64,000 nucleotides of DNA, from positions 716,001-780,000 of the forward strand of contig NC_003030.1 of NCBI RefSeq assembly GCF_000008765.1, read 5' to 3'. Source of the stretch: Clostridium acetobutylicum ATCC 824. GTDB taxonomy: Bacteria > Bacillota > Clostridia > Clostridiales > Clostridiaceae. This document shows, in pieces, positions 35,312 to 45,447 of the stretch. The position numbers and the translations under genes were made by a program. The stretch's first letter is position 1. Each line of letters opens with the position of its first letter. The notes below the pieces were generated by a model, which was not told the DNA's origin, ran no database searches, and worked only from the letters and a program-made list of their open reading frames with translations.

Positions 35312-37750
35312 TTATTTAACAACTATGTTTACAAGACGTCCTTTTATAACTATAACCTTAACTATATTCTTTCCGTCAGTAGCAGCTTTAACTTTATCGT
35401 CAGCTAGTGCAGCAGATTTGATTTCATCTTCACTTAAGTTTGTTGCAATATTTATTTTAGCTTTAATTTTGCCATTTATCTGAATAGCTATCTCAACTTC
35501 ATCTTTTACAAGAGCTTTTTCATCAAATTCTGGCCACTTTTCATTAAATACTGAATATTTTTCCTCAATTATATTCCATTGTTCTTCTGCAAAGTGAGGT
35601 GCAAATGGAGCTATCAGCTTTATAATATCAATAGTGGTGTCTTTAAGAAGCTTAATATTTTTATTATCTACAGTTAGATATTTTGATAAAGAATTTGTGA
35701 ATTCCATAAGCCTAGCTATGCATGTATTGAACTGGAATTTATCCATATCTTCTGTTACAGCTTTAATTGAATGATTTCTAACATAATTTAATTCTTTTTC
35801 TTCTTTTCCCATATCTGTTTTTGAGTTTTTAGGATTATTTATTTCTTCTTTTGCAGTTTCAATCATTCTAGAAAATCTGTCTACAAATTTGGACATGGCT
35901 TTAACTCCGTCATCACTCCATGCGCCGCCTTCAGCATAGTCAAATCCAAACATTAGATACATTCTAAATACATCAGAGCCGTGCTCAGCTATAATATCAT
36001 CAGGTGAAATAGTATTTCCTTTAGATTTACTCATTTTTTGACCATCAGGACCTAGAATTAAGCCTTGATGTCTTAAAGATAAAAATGGTTCATCAAAATT
36101 AAGGTATCCAATATCTCTTAATGCTTTTGTGATAAATCTAGCATATAATAGATGCATACATGCGTGCTCAGGTCCACCAACATATTTGTCAACAGGAAGC
36201 ATTTTAGATATCTTTTCTTTATCAAAAGGTGCATCGCTATTTTCATTATCTGCATATCTCAAATAGTACCAGGATGAACATACAAAGGTATCTAAAGTAT
36301 CGGATTCCCTTGTAGCATGACCTCCACAATGAGGGCAAGTTGTGTTCATAAATTCCTCAGAAGTTGTAAGAGGGGATTTACCAGTAGGATTAAATTCTAC
36401 ATTATAAGGCAATTCCACTGGAAGATCTTTTTCAGGAACAGGAACTATTCCACATTTTTCACAGTAAACAACTGGTATTGGAGCACCCCAATATCTTTGT
36501 CTTGAAACTAACCAATCACGAAGTCTGTAATTTACCTTCCATCTTCCAAGATCATTTTCAGAAAGTTTACTTACAATAGCTTCCTTTGCTTTGTTTCCTT
36601 TAAGACCATCAAATTCACCGCTGTTAACCAGTGGGCCATAACCTGTGAAAGGAAGCTCTTCACCGCCTTCAACAACTCTCACAATTGGAAGATCGTATTT
36701 AGTTGCAAAAGCAAAATCTCTTTCATCATGTGAAGGGACAGCCATAACTGCACCAGTACCGTAAGTGTATATTACGTAATCCGCAATCCATATAGGTACT
36801 TTCTTGTTGTTTATAGGATTGATTGCATAAGAGCCTGTAAATACTCCTGTTTTTTCTCTTGTAAGTGATTGTCTTTCAATTTCAGATTGCTTTTGAGCTT
36901 GAAGTTTATATTCTTCAACTTTTTCTTTATATTCTGGTTTTGTAAGCTCATCAGCTAGAGGGCTTTCAGGTGCAAGTACTACATAGGTTACACCGCATAG
37001 AGTGTCTACTCTTGTTGTAAATACATCAAATTTTAAGTCACTGTTATCAACCTTGAAGGTTACCTCAGCACCTTTGGATTTACCTATCCAATGTTTTTGC
37101 ATTGCCTTTGTTTTTTCAGGCCAATCAAGCTCATCTAATTTTTGGAGAAGTTCTTCGGCATAATTAGTTATTTTAAAGAACCACTGAGTCAAATCTTTTT
37201 TTATAACCTCTGTTCCACATCTCTCACAAGAGCCATCTACTACTTGTTCATTTGCTAAAACCGTATTACAGCTAGGGCACCAGTTTGCAGGAGCTTTTTT
37301 TCTATAAGCAAGACCGTTTTTATAAAGTTCTAAGAACAACCATTGAGTCCATTTATAATAATCAGGCGTACAAGTTATTACCTCATGATCCCAATTGAAC
37401 ATTGCTCCCATAGATTTTAACTGTTTCTCCATAGTTTCAATATTTTTTAATGTGGAGTCCTTAGGGTGAATTCCTGTTTTTATAGCATAGTTTTCAGCAG
37501 GAAGACCAAATGCATCAAAGCCCATTGGTTGAAATACATTATAACCAGTCATTTTTTTAAATCTTGCCCAGGAATCTACTGGAGCATAGTTAAACCAGTG
37601 TCCTGCATGAAGCTTTGCGCCAGAAGGATAAGAGAACATCTCCAAAACATATAATTTTTTTTCGAGATTATTTTCATCAAATTTATACAGACTTGTTTCT
37701 TCCCATTTTTTTTGCCATTTTTCATCAACTTTTGTACTATAAGTACTCAT
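35312..37750 (-). CDS. leuS: leucyl-tRNA synthetase
   Basis: An 812-residue class I synthetase. HIGH-type HAGHWFNY near residue 45, a CP1 editing domain, zinc-type Cys pairs (CPSCN, CERCG and CEKCG, CPHCGG), and KMSKS in [11 protein letters not shown]. Length fits bacterial LeuRS. ATG 37750 is chosen from TTAGGAGG 8 bases upstream; an earlier in-frame start at 37780 lies in the leader terminator. It charges tRNA-Leu and hydrolyses mischarged products. Control is by the T-box upstream. Confidence 0.97.
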
Positions 37751-37778
37751 TGTATAACCTCCTAAAATTAATATATAC

Positions 37779-38012
37779 AAAAAAAGCTTTCGTCTCAGAT
37801 TGAGACGAAAGCATTACTTCCGCGGTACCACTCAAGTTAGGAAATACCTCACTTAAAAAATTAACGGATTTACCGTATTTGCTTTTCTGCAAATAAGCTC
37901 CCAAGCGAGTTCATATTTTTTAATACTGTTTCTCACCAAGCAACAGCTCTCTTAAAATAAATAAATATTACTACTCTTGTTCAAAGCTTTTAAATATTCA
38001 AATAATATAATT
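37779..38012 (-). promoter_or_regulatory. T-box leader (tRNA-Leu) of leuS
   Basis: On the minus strand the T-box agtggtaccgcgg (37832-37820) is followed by a 12-bp terminator stem (37786-37812) and a T-run (37785-37779). Upstream lies stem I with a candidate specifier CTC at 37909-37907 in the context GAA-CTC-GCT, fitting a leucine codon. Uncharged tRNA-Leu would allow leuS transcription. It fills most of the 333-base gap between leuS and the tRNA gene. Confidence 0.92.
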
Positions 38013-38018
38013 AAAACA

Positions 38019-38047
38019 ATTATAAAATAACTAAAATTTATTGTCAA
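38019..38047 (-). promoter_or_regulatory. consensus promoter of the leuS transcript
   Basis: On the minus strand TTGACA (38047-38042) and TATAAT (38024-38019) are separated by exactly 17 bases, just upstream of the T-box leader. It is a perfect sigma-A consensus. Confidence 0.85.
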
Positions 38048-38060
38048 GATAAAATAAAAA

Positions 38061-38080
38061 GCTTCAATTAATATTGAAGC
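38061..38080 (-). terminator. terminator of the tRNA-Gln gene
   Basis: On the minus strand an 8-bp stem (gcttcaat / attgaagc) with a 4-base loop is followed by TTTTTATTTT, starting a few bases after the encoded CCA. It insulates the tRNA from the leuS promoter. Confidence 0.85.
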
Positions 38081-38083
38081 TTT

Positions 38084-38160
38084 TGGCTGCCCTAGCAGGA
38101 CTCGAACCTACACAGTGCCTGAACCAGAATCAGGTGCCTTACCAATTTGGCTATAGGGCA
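38084..38160 (-). tRNA. tRNA-Gln (anticodon CUG)
   Basis: A full cloverleaf on the minus strand. Acceptor TGCCCTA pairs with TAGGGCA, anticodon stem CCTGA pairs with TCAGG around loop TTCTGGT (anticodon CTG), and the T arm has GTTCGAGTCC. The discriminator is G and the CCA is encoded. The U1-A72 first pair is typical of tRNA-Gln. It is a single tRNA gene with its own terminator. Confidence 0.93.
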
Positions 38161-38230
38161 TTAAAATTGTAACTGTATTCATTAACAGCAACAATTAATA
38201 TTATAGCAATTTTTTATAATATGTCAATAG

Positions 38231-38737
38231 TTATTTTAAATTTTTTATGATGTGCCTGTTGATATAAAGCACAAAAAGAGAAACAATGTAATCATAAAGT
38301 AGAAAAATAAATTCAAGGATTACAACTATAATATAAATTGGGAAATTTTTGTACATAGTGTTTAAAAATAAAGTTTTGTATAAAGTGTATATTACGAAAA
38401 TTACAGCATTAAAATAAATAAGCTTAAGAAGTAGTTCAATAGGTAATTTTCGTATTCTTTCTATATATAATTTTACAAAACCAAAGTTTCCAAATAATAA
38501 GATGTATATAAGTACATTTTGTCTAAAACCCAAAAGTATTAAGCTTAAGATTGAAGTAGATGCATATACCATAAGTGAACTCCGTATTCCAATAGTGAGA
38601 ATTGAAAGTGGAATTACTAAAGATGCTGCTGCTAAAAAGGAAAGTCTACCAGCAGGAATTATGGTAGATAAATAAATAAATACAATGCATACTGCTGCAT
38701 AAATACTTCCACGTGTTAGGCTTTGAGTTTTACTCAA
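38231..38737 (-). CDS. integral membrane protein, possibly YybS/DUF2232-like
   Basis: A 168-residue hydrophobic protein with about five membrane segments. The N-terminus (RGSIYAAVCIVFIYLSTIIPAGRLSFLAAASLVIPLSI) is reminiscent of DUF2232/YybS or small-molecule S-component-like proteins, but I cannot settle the family. The TTG start at 38737 is preceded by GGGAG. It lies 20 bases after the DnaJ-domain gene, probably in one operon. Confidence 0.65.
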   Translation of the reverse strand: MSKTQSLTRGSIYAAVCIVFIYLSTIIPAGRLSFLAAASLVIPLSILTIGIRSSLMVYASTSILSLILLGFRQNVLIYILLFGNFGFVKLYIERIRKLPIELLLKLIYFNAVIFVIYTLYKTLFLNTMYKNFPIYIIVVILEFIFLLYDYIVSLFVLYINRHIIKNLK

Positions 38738-38757
38738 TTAACATCAACTCCCTTACT

Positions 38758-39345
38758 TTAGCAGCCTCCACCCATGCAGTCACACAAGGTATCAGCACAC
38801 CATAAACTTACACATAAATTACATAGTTGAGAATCTCTATCTGCATATCCTCGTGAATTATATGGATTTCTATAGCTATTATTTTGCGTTCTTAGGCTTT
38901 GAAGAGCATTCATATACTCAGGATTAGAAGGATTTAAATCACAAGCCCTTTGTATATGATTATATGCATTATCGTAGTAACCACGTCTTAAATAGACGTT
39001 TCCCATAAGAAAGAACCATTCAGCATCTCTTAAATTTGTTCTATTGAGTTTTGCTTCAGCTGAATTGATATCTCCACGGTTTAAGTCGTTTCTTATAGAA
39101 TTATAATCTGCATTATTACTACTATTCCCGTAACTTGAATTATTATATGTAGTATTTTGAGACTTTTTCATTAAAAAATCATAAGCTTCATTTATTTCTC
39201 TCATTTTCTCTTCAGCTAAGGTTTTTAAAGGGTTGTTTCCGTATTGATCTGGATGATACTTTTTAGCAAGCTCTCTATAGGCTTTTTTAATTTCATCTGG
39301 TGAGGCATTTTCATTTAAACCAAGTACTTTATATGGATTATCCAT
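38758..39345 (-). CDS. DnaJ-domain protein with Cys-rich tail
   Basis: A 195-residue protein. The J domain occupies residues 1-62, with HPD in [10 protein letters not shown] Ser/Asn-rich linker follows, then a TPR-like helical pair ([38 protein letters not shown]) and a Cys-rich end with six Cys in about 22 residues (CNLCVSLWC...CDCMGGGC). The J domain should stimulate DnaK; the tail may bind metal. ATG 39345 follows AAGGAGTG. The C-terminal Cys cluster resembles that of some clostridial DnaJ-like proteins and has no defined role. Confidence 0.85.
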   Translation of the reverse strand: MDNPYKVLGLNENASPDEIKKAYRELAKKYHPDQYGNNPLKTLAEEKMREINEAYDFLMKKSQNTTYNNSSYGNSSNNADYNSIRNDLNRGDINSAEAKLNRTNLRDAEWFFLMGNVYLRRGYYDNAYNHIQRACDLNPSNPEYMNALQSLRTQNNSYRNPYNSRGYADRDSQLCNLCVSLWCADTLCDCMGGGC

Positions 39346-39442
39346 TATTATCACTCCTTAAGGTACAATTTATATGAAGCAAAATATAAAACTTAACCTA
39401 TTTATAGTCAGAACACTTAATATTTAGCAAGTGTTTTTTGTA

Positions 39443-40294
39443 TTATAAATTTAAATTATTCATTTTATCAAGCAAACCGTATTGAAGAATGTTAAAAAGT
39501 ATATCTTGATTTGTTTTTAATGGAAGCAAATTTAAATTGTGAAGGCAGTTACTTCCACACATAGATAATACAAAAGATATTTTTGGTGAAATATCTTTTA
39601 TTAAATCTTCATAAGGTTTATCATCTAAATTCATTGTGTTATTTATGGCATTAAACTTTTTTAATTTAATATCTTCTTTAAGGTCATCATATGCATCCAT
39701 TATATATATCCACTTTCCGAGATTGTAGCCTATATTATATAGTATGTCTTTATATGGCTTATTATCAGCATAAGAGGATATTATAAAGGCTGTTAAATCT
39801 GAAAATGGATGAGAAATCTCGTCTAGTGTTAGATTATTACTCTTTTTTTCAAGTTTATTTAACTCTGTAAGACTACTTTTTATGTAATCACTATACACAT
39901 AGAAGGGTTTGGGAAATTTTTTAAAATAACCTCTGAGAAGTAGTGATTTAATTTTACTTGATATTTTTTTATCATCGTTAACATCATCTACAAGTTTATA
40001 ATAAACAAGACATATGTTGAAAAAAGCAGCATAATCTAGAGCCTTATTGTTTATAATAGCATATTTTTTTTTATAAGGATGAGCAATGCATCTATTAAGG
40101 CGAAACTCACACTTTTTATCTTCTAAAGCATCAAGAAGAACTGCCAAAAAAGTCATATCATAATTTAGTACAGACCTTGGTAAGTTTCCATAATTCTTTT
40201 TTATTGATAAGCATAAGCCACAATAGTAAGACTTGAATTTCTCATAGTCCTTTACTTTTAGTTCTCCCCTTAAAGGAAGGACGTATCCAAACAT
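39443..40294 (-). CDS. DUF5685 family protein
   Basis: A 283-residue helical protein. The N-terminal MFGYVLPLRGELKVKDYEKFKSYYCGLCLSIKKNYG is the hallmark of DUF5685, with a CGLC pair. Later Asp-rich helices (KLVDDVNDD, YIMDAYDDLKEDIK) recall the DDxxD arrangement of isoprenoid-synthase-like folds, but no activity is known. It starts within the stop of the CYTH gene (TAATG), so both form a coupled operon; the DnaJ gene is 97 bases downstream. Confidence 0.82.
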   Translation of the reverse strand: MFGYVLPLRGELKVKDYEKFKSYYCGLCLSIKKNYGNLPRSVLNYDMTFLAVLLDALEDKKCEFRLNRCIAHPYKKKYAIINNKALDYAAFFNICLVYYKLVDDVNDDKKISSKIKSLLLRGYFKKFPKPFYVYSDYIKSSLTELNKLEKKSNNLTLDEISHPFSDLTAFIISSYADNKPYKDILYNIGYNLGKWIYIMDAYDDLKEDIKLKKFNAINNTMNLDDKPYEDLIKDISPKISFVLSMCGSNCLHNLNLLPLKTNQDILFNILQYGLLDKMNNLNL

Positions 40295-40836
40295 TATAAA
40301 CCACGACTCTTTTCATTGAGTATTTCGTAGATTGTTTTGGAGGATGTGTCCTCCATAGAATATCCTAAAAGTTTAACTATATCTTCCAGTTCGTTTTCAA
40401 AAGCAGTTTCTATTTCTATATATGGAAAAGGACAGAAGTCTTTATCATTTATATCGATTTCTATTAAGGAATTTTTATACTTGTAGCTTTCCCTATATTT
40501 TTTTATAGATTGTTTTTTTACTAGACCTAGAGCTTTAAAAATTTCTTCACCTTCAGAAGGATCACTTATTTCAATTTCATGTTCATCCATTACCTTAAAC
40601 TTTTCCTGACTAAGCATTTTTTTTACAGTCATGAAGTAATGATTTTTTTTATCAAGCATATTCTCTACTATTCTTATTCTTGCATATCCTTTATTATCTA
40701 GAAGTTTTCCGTTTTCAAAGTCATATATGTCATTTACTTGATTTTCTTTTTTTATATTTATTGCATTTACGCTTTTTAGTATAGTTCGTATATTTTCTAC
40801 GTCTATATCTATAATTCTTGTTTCAGCTTCCTTCAA
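40294..40836 (-). CDS. CYTH domain (class IV adenylate cyclase-like) protein
   Basis: A 180-residue protein with the CYTH pattern: an ExE-type start (EAETRIIDID), YARIRIVE with Arg pairs, FMTVKKML Lys residues, KKYRESYKYKNSLIEIDI and YIEIETAFE. These line a tunnel that binds triphosphates with metal. Thiamine triphosphatase, polyphosphatase or cyclase activity are all possible. Start TTG 40836 is chosen because GAGGTG lies about 7 bases upstream; GTG 40845 overlaps that site. Confidence 0.82.
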   Translation of the reverse strand: MKEAETRIIDIDVENIRTILKSVNAINIKKENQVNDIYDFENGKLLDNKGYARIRIVENMLDKKNHYFMTVKKMLSQEKFKVMDEHEIEISDPSEGEEIFKALGLVKKQSIKKYRESYKYKNSLIEIDINDKDFCPFPYIEIETAFENELEDIVKLLGYSMEDTSSKTIYEILNEKSRGL

Positions 40837-41015
40837 TATGTTCACCTCGCAAACAAATTGTTTTTTTATATATTATGTATTATATCATATATAATAGAAA
40901 TATTGTCTTGATTTTATGTCTTTAAAGAATTTAGCATTATGTTATAATATATTTTAAAGTCTATATTGAACTTACAATTTTATTTTAAAATAAGATTATT
41001 AAAGTGGTGATATTA

Positions 41016-42053
41016 TTGGAATATATAAATGAGGTAACTATAAATGAAGCAATTATTCATGTATTGGATAATAGTTCAGAGGGAGTTGTCTTTAATGAAG
41101 TTGAGCTTGAACTTAATGAAGAAACATATGAATATATACTTAAGCATATACAAAAGTGTCTAAAGGATGAAGAACTTAAATATGCTGTTTTTAATGTTGA
41201 AAGAAATTTGGCAAAAGAGCTGTCGCAGGAGTACCTAGATGGTAAAAGCGATATTGTAAGTGTTTCAAAAGAGCTTGCATCACAGCTATTTGTAATAATG
41301 AAGTCAAATGGAAATATACCTTCCTGTGATCTTTTAACAGCAGCTATAACAACAGAATATGGAAGGATGCTTGTAGTATTAAAAATGGACTATGTAAAAA
41401 ATTATACACATAATATTGATGTGGTTGATGATAAGGTTGAAATAAATATAATTCCACAGTTTATTGGACTACCATCTAGTGGTCAAAAGATACAAAAGTG
41501 TGCATTTATTAAGCCAATTAGAGAAGAAAATAATTTTGATTTAATGGTAATAGATAAAAATAGCGGTAAAAAGGATGAAGATGAGTACGGTTCAAATTAT
41601 TTCATAAACAACTACCTTGGTTGTAAGATTATAAATAATGAAAGAGACTTAACGAAAACCTTTGTTAAATCTGCAGAAAAGTGGACACAAAAAAATTTGA
41701 AGGACAATGCTGATGCAGCAGAACTTGTAAGAACATCTATAAAAAAAAGGCTTAAAGAAGATGATTCTATAAATATAAATGAGGTTTCAGATGAAATTTT
41801 TGGAGAAAATAAAGAAGCAAAAGATAATTTCGTTGAATTTATAAAAAAGCAGGGAATAGAAGAAAAAATAGAACTAGATAAGCAGTGGGTAGAAAATAAA
41901 ATGAAAAGAACAAGATTGAAAATAGACAAGGACATAGATTTATATATTAATGAAGAAACCTATAATGATTCATCTAGATTTGAAATCAAGAGAAATGGCG
42001 ATGGAACAATAAATATGATTATAAAACAAGTAAGAAATTATGTGGAAAAGTAG
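41016..42053 (+). CDS. nucleoid-associated protein, NdpA/YejK type
   Basis: A 345-residue protein of the 37-kDa nucleoid-associated family: NEAIIHVLDNSSEGVVFNEVELEL at the N-terminus, a SVSKELASQLFVIM stretch and the central YFINNYLGCKI block. The C-terminus is basic (WVENKMKRTRLKIDKD). TTG 41016 fits best behind GTGGTGAT; earlier GTGs overlap that site. In other bacteria the family binds DNA; in Clostridium its role is not known. It precedes the vanZ-type gene by 54 bases. Confidence 0.85.
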   Translation: MEYINEVTINEAIIHVLDNSSEGVVFNEVELELNEETYEYILKHIQKCLKDEELKYAVFNVERNLAKELSQEYLDGKSDIVSVSKELASQLFVIMKSNGNIPSCDLLTAAITTEYGRMLVVLKMDYVKNYTHNIDVVDDKVEINIIPQFIGLPSSGQKIQKCAFIKPIREENNFDLMVIDKNSGKKDEDEYGSNYFINNYLGCKIINNERDLTKTFVKSAEKWTQKNLKDNADAAELVRTSIKKRLKEDDSININEVSDEIFGENKEAKDNFVEFIKKQGIEEKIELDKQWVENKMKRTRLKIDKDIDLYINEETYNDSSRFEIKRNGDGTINMIIKQVRNYVEK

Positions 42054-42107
42054 ATACATATATATATTAATAATGTAAAAAATATTAGAAATCAAAGGGA
42101 GAGAAGT

Positions 42108-42698
42108 ATGAGTATAACAATAAAGTTTATACTATCAGTGATTTTGATAAAGCTTTTTAATGATATAGTCAATAAAAAGAGTAAACAAGAGAAAAATGAA
42201 GTACCATTGAAATATTACATAATGAAATGTGTTTTTATATTATATCTAATAGTTGTCTTAGATGTAGTGGGATTTCCGTCTTTATGGGAGTGGAAAATGA
42301 TGATGAGTCTTAGTCAGCCAATATTTAATCCACATATAAATTTAATTCCTTTTAAAGAGATGGGTATTGAAGATGCTCTTAATATAGTATTATTTATGCC
42401 CTTTGGATTTTTTTTGCCGACTCTATGGAAAAGATACCACAAGTTTTGGATGACTGCTAGTTTTGGATTGGCATTTTCCTTAACAATTGAACTAAGCCAA
42501 TTATTTTCAAGATCTCGTGTAACAGATATAGATGATTTGATAATGAATGGGTTAGGTACTGTATTAGGCTTTATGATTTTTTATATTATTAGAAAAAAGA
42601 ATTATCATACTGATGAAAAAGAGGAGAATAATTTATTTGTTAAAGTTGAACCTTTTGTATGTATTATTATTGTAATTATATGTAATTTTCTTTTTTAG
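42108..42698 (+). CDS. VanZ family membrane protein
   Basis: A 196-residue protein with about four or five membrane segments. The VanZ pattern includes NPHINLIPFKEM, NIVLFMPFGFFLPTLW, SFGLAFSLTIELSQLF and RVTDIDDLIMNGLGTVLGF. VanZ confers low-level teicoplanin resistance in some enterococci; most chromosomal homologues have no known function. GGGAGAG precedes the ATG. It may be co-transcribed with the upstream nucleoid-associated gene. Confidence 0.9.
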   Translation: MSITIKFILSVILIKLFNDIVNKKSKQEKNEVPLKYYIMKCVFILYLIVVLDVVGFPSLWEWKMMMSLSQPIFNPHINLIPFKEMGIEDALNIVLFMPFGFFLPTLWKRYHKFWMTASFGLAFSLTIELSQLFSRSRVTDIDDLIMNGLGTVLGFMIFYIIRKKNYHTDEKEENNLFVKVEPFVCIIIVIICNFLF

Positions 42699-42944
42699 GT
42701 CAAATAAGCTGCAATATAAAGTAGAAAACTTGATTTTATATTAATATTTGAAGCCAATTTTTGTTAGTATTAATGTATTTAAAACTACTATAGGGTATAT
42801 TTTAGTAGATGCTAAATAGCTAGGGGTAAATGATATATTATGATCATTTGATGCTTAAGTAAATTATTGGTATAATAAACAACATAATAAACAAATTTTG
42901 CTTATTTTAACAATAAGATCAATAATTTATAAGGATGGTGTAAA

Positions 42945-43610
42945 ATGCATTTGCTAATAGTAGAGGATGATGAAGAGTTAAGTATATTATTAAAAAAAGG
43001 ATTAAAACAATATAATTGTACATGTGATATTTCTCATGATGGAGAAGATGGATTGTACAATTTGGAGATAAATAGTTATGATGCAGTGATTTTAGATATA
43101 AACTTACCTAAGATGGATGGTATTACAGTTTGCAGAAAAATGAGGGGAAAAGGTATAAGTACCCCAGTACTAATGCTTACAGCTAGAACTGATACAGATG
43201 ATAGAGTGTTAGGACTTGATAGTGGAGCAGATGATTATTTAGGAAAGCCTTTTGAATTCAAAGAATTAAGAGCAAGACTTCATGCATTAATTAGGCGTAA
43301 CTATAATAAACCTTCAAATGAAATTAAAATAAAAGATCTTAATATTGATACCAAGGCAAAGTCTGTAAAAGTAGGTGAAAAATTAATAACATTAACTGCA
43401 AGAGAATACGATATATTAGAATTACTTTGCTATAATTACCCAAATATTGTTTCGGCAGAGGAAATTATTGAACATGTATGGGGAGATAATGATAATCAAT
43501 TTTCTAATGTAATCAGAGTTCATATTGCAAATTTAAGAAGGAAAATTAAATGCAGTGGTGGGGAAACGTTAATAGAGACTTTGAAGGGTAAGGGGTATAG
43601 GCTATGCTGA
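42945..43610 (+). CDS. OmpR/PhoB family response regulator
   Basis: A 221-residue regulator. The receiver domain has acidic pocket EDD (residues 7-9), phospho-acceptor Asp 51 (VILDINLPKMDG) and the LGKPF Lys near 102. The C-terminal winged helix (about 125-220) ends RVHIANLRRKIKCSGGETLIETLKGKGYRLC, an OmpR-type DNA-binding domain that binds direct repeats. It overlaps its kinase gene by 7 bases. It borders the peptide island, which carries repeated AACGTTA elements, so control of that island is a reasonable hypothesis. Confidence 0.94.
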   Translation: MHLLIVEDDEELSILLKKGLKQYNCTCDISHDGEDGLYNLEINSYDAVILDINLPKMDGITVCRKMRGKGISTPVLMLTARTDTDDRVLGLDSGADDYLGKPFEFKELRARLHALIRRNYNKPSNEIKIKDLNIDTKAKSVKVGEKLITLTAREYDILELLCYNYPNIVSAEEIIEHVWGDNDNQFSNVIRVHIANLRRKIKCSGGETLIETLKGKGYRLC

Positions 43611-45145
43611 AGATAAAGAGTAGGATCGCTCTACTTTATAGTATGTTGACTATAGCTTTAATTATAATCTTTATTATTTCATTTTGCTTGATTTTAAATA
43701 TTTATATTAATAAAAGACCAATATTGGATAGTATAACAAAAGTAGGAGATAAAAAGAGTGAAGAGATAAATAGTAATAATAGAAATATACATTTAACAAA
43801 AAACTTCATATATGAAGGGGCAGAAGGGGGAAAGATAAAAAAATCTAACATACGGGTAGATAATAGTAAGAAGGATTATATAATTGGCTTTGTATATGAG
43901 AAAAAAGGTGGAGTAATTGATGTATATAAAACGGAAAAAGGAAGATATCAAAATAAATATACTCAAAATTATTTAGAAACTATATTTAATAATGGTAAAG
44001 TTATAATATCTACTATACTTCCAGATGATTATTCAGAGGATAATCTGAGTAAGTGCTACGGTACTAAAAATTTAAAGTATTATTCTAAAGGCCAGATTTT
44101 CATTAAGGATTTACTTAAAAATAATATGAGTGGTAAACTATCTATAGTAACAGATAAGAATGATAGCGTAATAAGAATCCAGAAAATTGATGATAGTGTT
44201 TATGATAAAATGTTTGGTGAACTTTCAAATAATAAGGGATTTAAAATGACATCAGGAGAATTTGAAGCTGCGGTAATGCATGTACTCTATAGGAGATTTA
44301 TTTATATTATATTTATAATTATATTAATGATTACTATAATAAACTTTGCTTTGAGTAAAACATATGTAAGGTTTGCATTAAAACCACTTATAGAGTTTAC
44401 TCATAAAATAAAAGAACAAAGTAATGCAGAAGAGATAAAATTTGTAGAGGTTCCAAAAGTAAATGATGAAATATATGATTTAACATGTGCTTATAATTTA
44501 GCTATGGAAAAAATAAAAAATTCGTATGATGATTTACAGATATTAAATTCATATGCGTCACATGAACTTAGAAACTCTTTAGCTATTCTAAAAGCAAAAC
44601 TTCAGTTGGGAGATAAAATTAACGAAATAGAAGCGTATATTGATAAAATTACAAATACAACAAATGATATTATGGCAATGTCAACACCTAAATTATTCAA
44701 TGATGAGAATGTAGATTTAGCATTAGTTTGTGCTAAAGTAGTTGATGAGTATATAGAGGTCTTTAGAAATATAGAGTTAAAGTTACCTGACAATGGTGTT
44801 GAGTTAATTAAAGGAAAAGAGCTGTGGTTAGAAAGGTGTGTTGCCAATCTTATAGATAATGCAATTAAATTTGTTGATAAAAATAAAGCATATAACGAAA
44901 TACGAGTAGAAGTTTTGGAAGATGAAAAAGATAGTATTATTAGGGTATATGATAATGGTATAGGAATAGATGAATCAAAAATTGACAAAATTTTTGAACC
45001 GTACTATGGAAATAGTATGCGTCTAAGTACAGGAATTGGACTTGCATATGTTAAACATATAATGGATTTACATAAAGGGAGGGTATTGGTGAAAAGTAAA
45101 AAAGAAGAGTATAGTGAAATATCACTAATATTTTCTCGAAGATAA
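43604..45145 (+). CDS. sensor histidine kinase
   Basis: A 513-residue kinase. It has two membrane segments (about 8-32 and 228-250) enclosing an extracytoplasmic domain of about 195 residues, then a HAMP-like linker and the H-box YASHELRNSL with His 320. The ATPase motifs are NLIDNAIKF, DNGIGIDESKIDKIFEPYYG and STGIGLAYV. It phosphorylates the partner regulator encoded just upstream. The extracellular sensor shows no recognised fold; the ligand could be a peptide or cell-envelope signal. Confidence 0.92.
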   Translation: MLKIKSRIALLYSMLTIALIIIFIISFCLILNIYINKRPILDSITKVGDKKSEEINSNNRNIHLTKNFIYEGAEGGKIKKSNIRVDNSKKDYIIGFVYEKKGGVIDVYKTEKGRYQNKYTQNYLETIFNNGKVIISTILPDDYSEDNLSKCYGTKNLKYYSKGQIFIKDLLKNNMSGKLSIVTDKNDSVIRIQKIDDSVYDKMFGELSNNKGFKMTSGEFEAAVMHVLYRRFIYIIFIIILMITIINFALSKTYVRFALKPLIEFTHKIKEQSNAEEIKFVEVPKVNDEIYDLTCAYNLAMEKIKNSYDDLQILNSYASHELRNSLAILKAKLQLGDKINEIEAYIDKITNTTNDIMAMSTPKLFNDENVDLALVCAKVVDEYIEVFRNIELKLPDNGVELIKGKELWLERCVANLIDNAIKFVDKNKAYNEIRVEVLEDEKDSIIRVYDNGIGIDESKIDKIFEPYYGNSMRLSTGIGLAYVKHIMDLHKGRVLVKSKKEEYSEISLIFSRR

Positions 45146-45166
45146 TTTACTAAAAAAATAAAATAT

Positions 45167-45211
45167 AGAACCATATATTCTAATCATTATAGATTACGAA
45201 TGTATGGTTCT
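45167..45211 (+). terminator. terminator of the two-component operon
   Basis: Stem agaaccatatattc / gaatgtatggttct (13 of 14 pairs) with a 17-base loop and TTTTT, 21 bases after the kinase stop. It separates the two-component genes from the peptide island. Confidence 0.85.
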
Positions 45212-45329
45212 TTTTATTTCTAGTATTATAGTTTGCGCAATAATATAAATTTCCATTGTCATCAAATTTGGTTATTATTACAAAGTGATTGTATCTAATG
45301 GAGTTTTATGGATTTAATTGAAAAATTCC

Positions 45330-45350
45330 GTAACAAACGTTAAAGTAGGT
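45330..45350 (+). promoter_or_regulatory. 21-bp element, copy 1
   Basis: The block starts gtaacaaacgttaaag and ends taggt. It matches 48598-48618 at 19 of 21 positions and contains AACGTTAA. The following 70 bases also resemble those after copy 2 (tgct...gaaaataatac.attatgtatt). It is probably a regulator-binding site for the peptide genes; the rest of 45212-45570 shows only A/T-rich sequence and the IS200 left hairpin. Confidence 0.6.
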
Positions 45351-45447
45351 GTTTTTTAATTTTCAATATTCTCTTCTTTTTTGCTATGTGGAAAATAATA
45401 CTATTATGTATTTAAAATATAAAAAATAATTTTATCGTACTTAGAAT

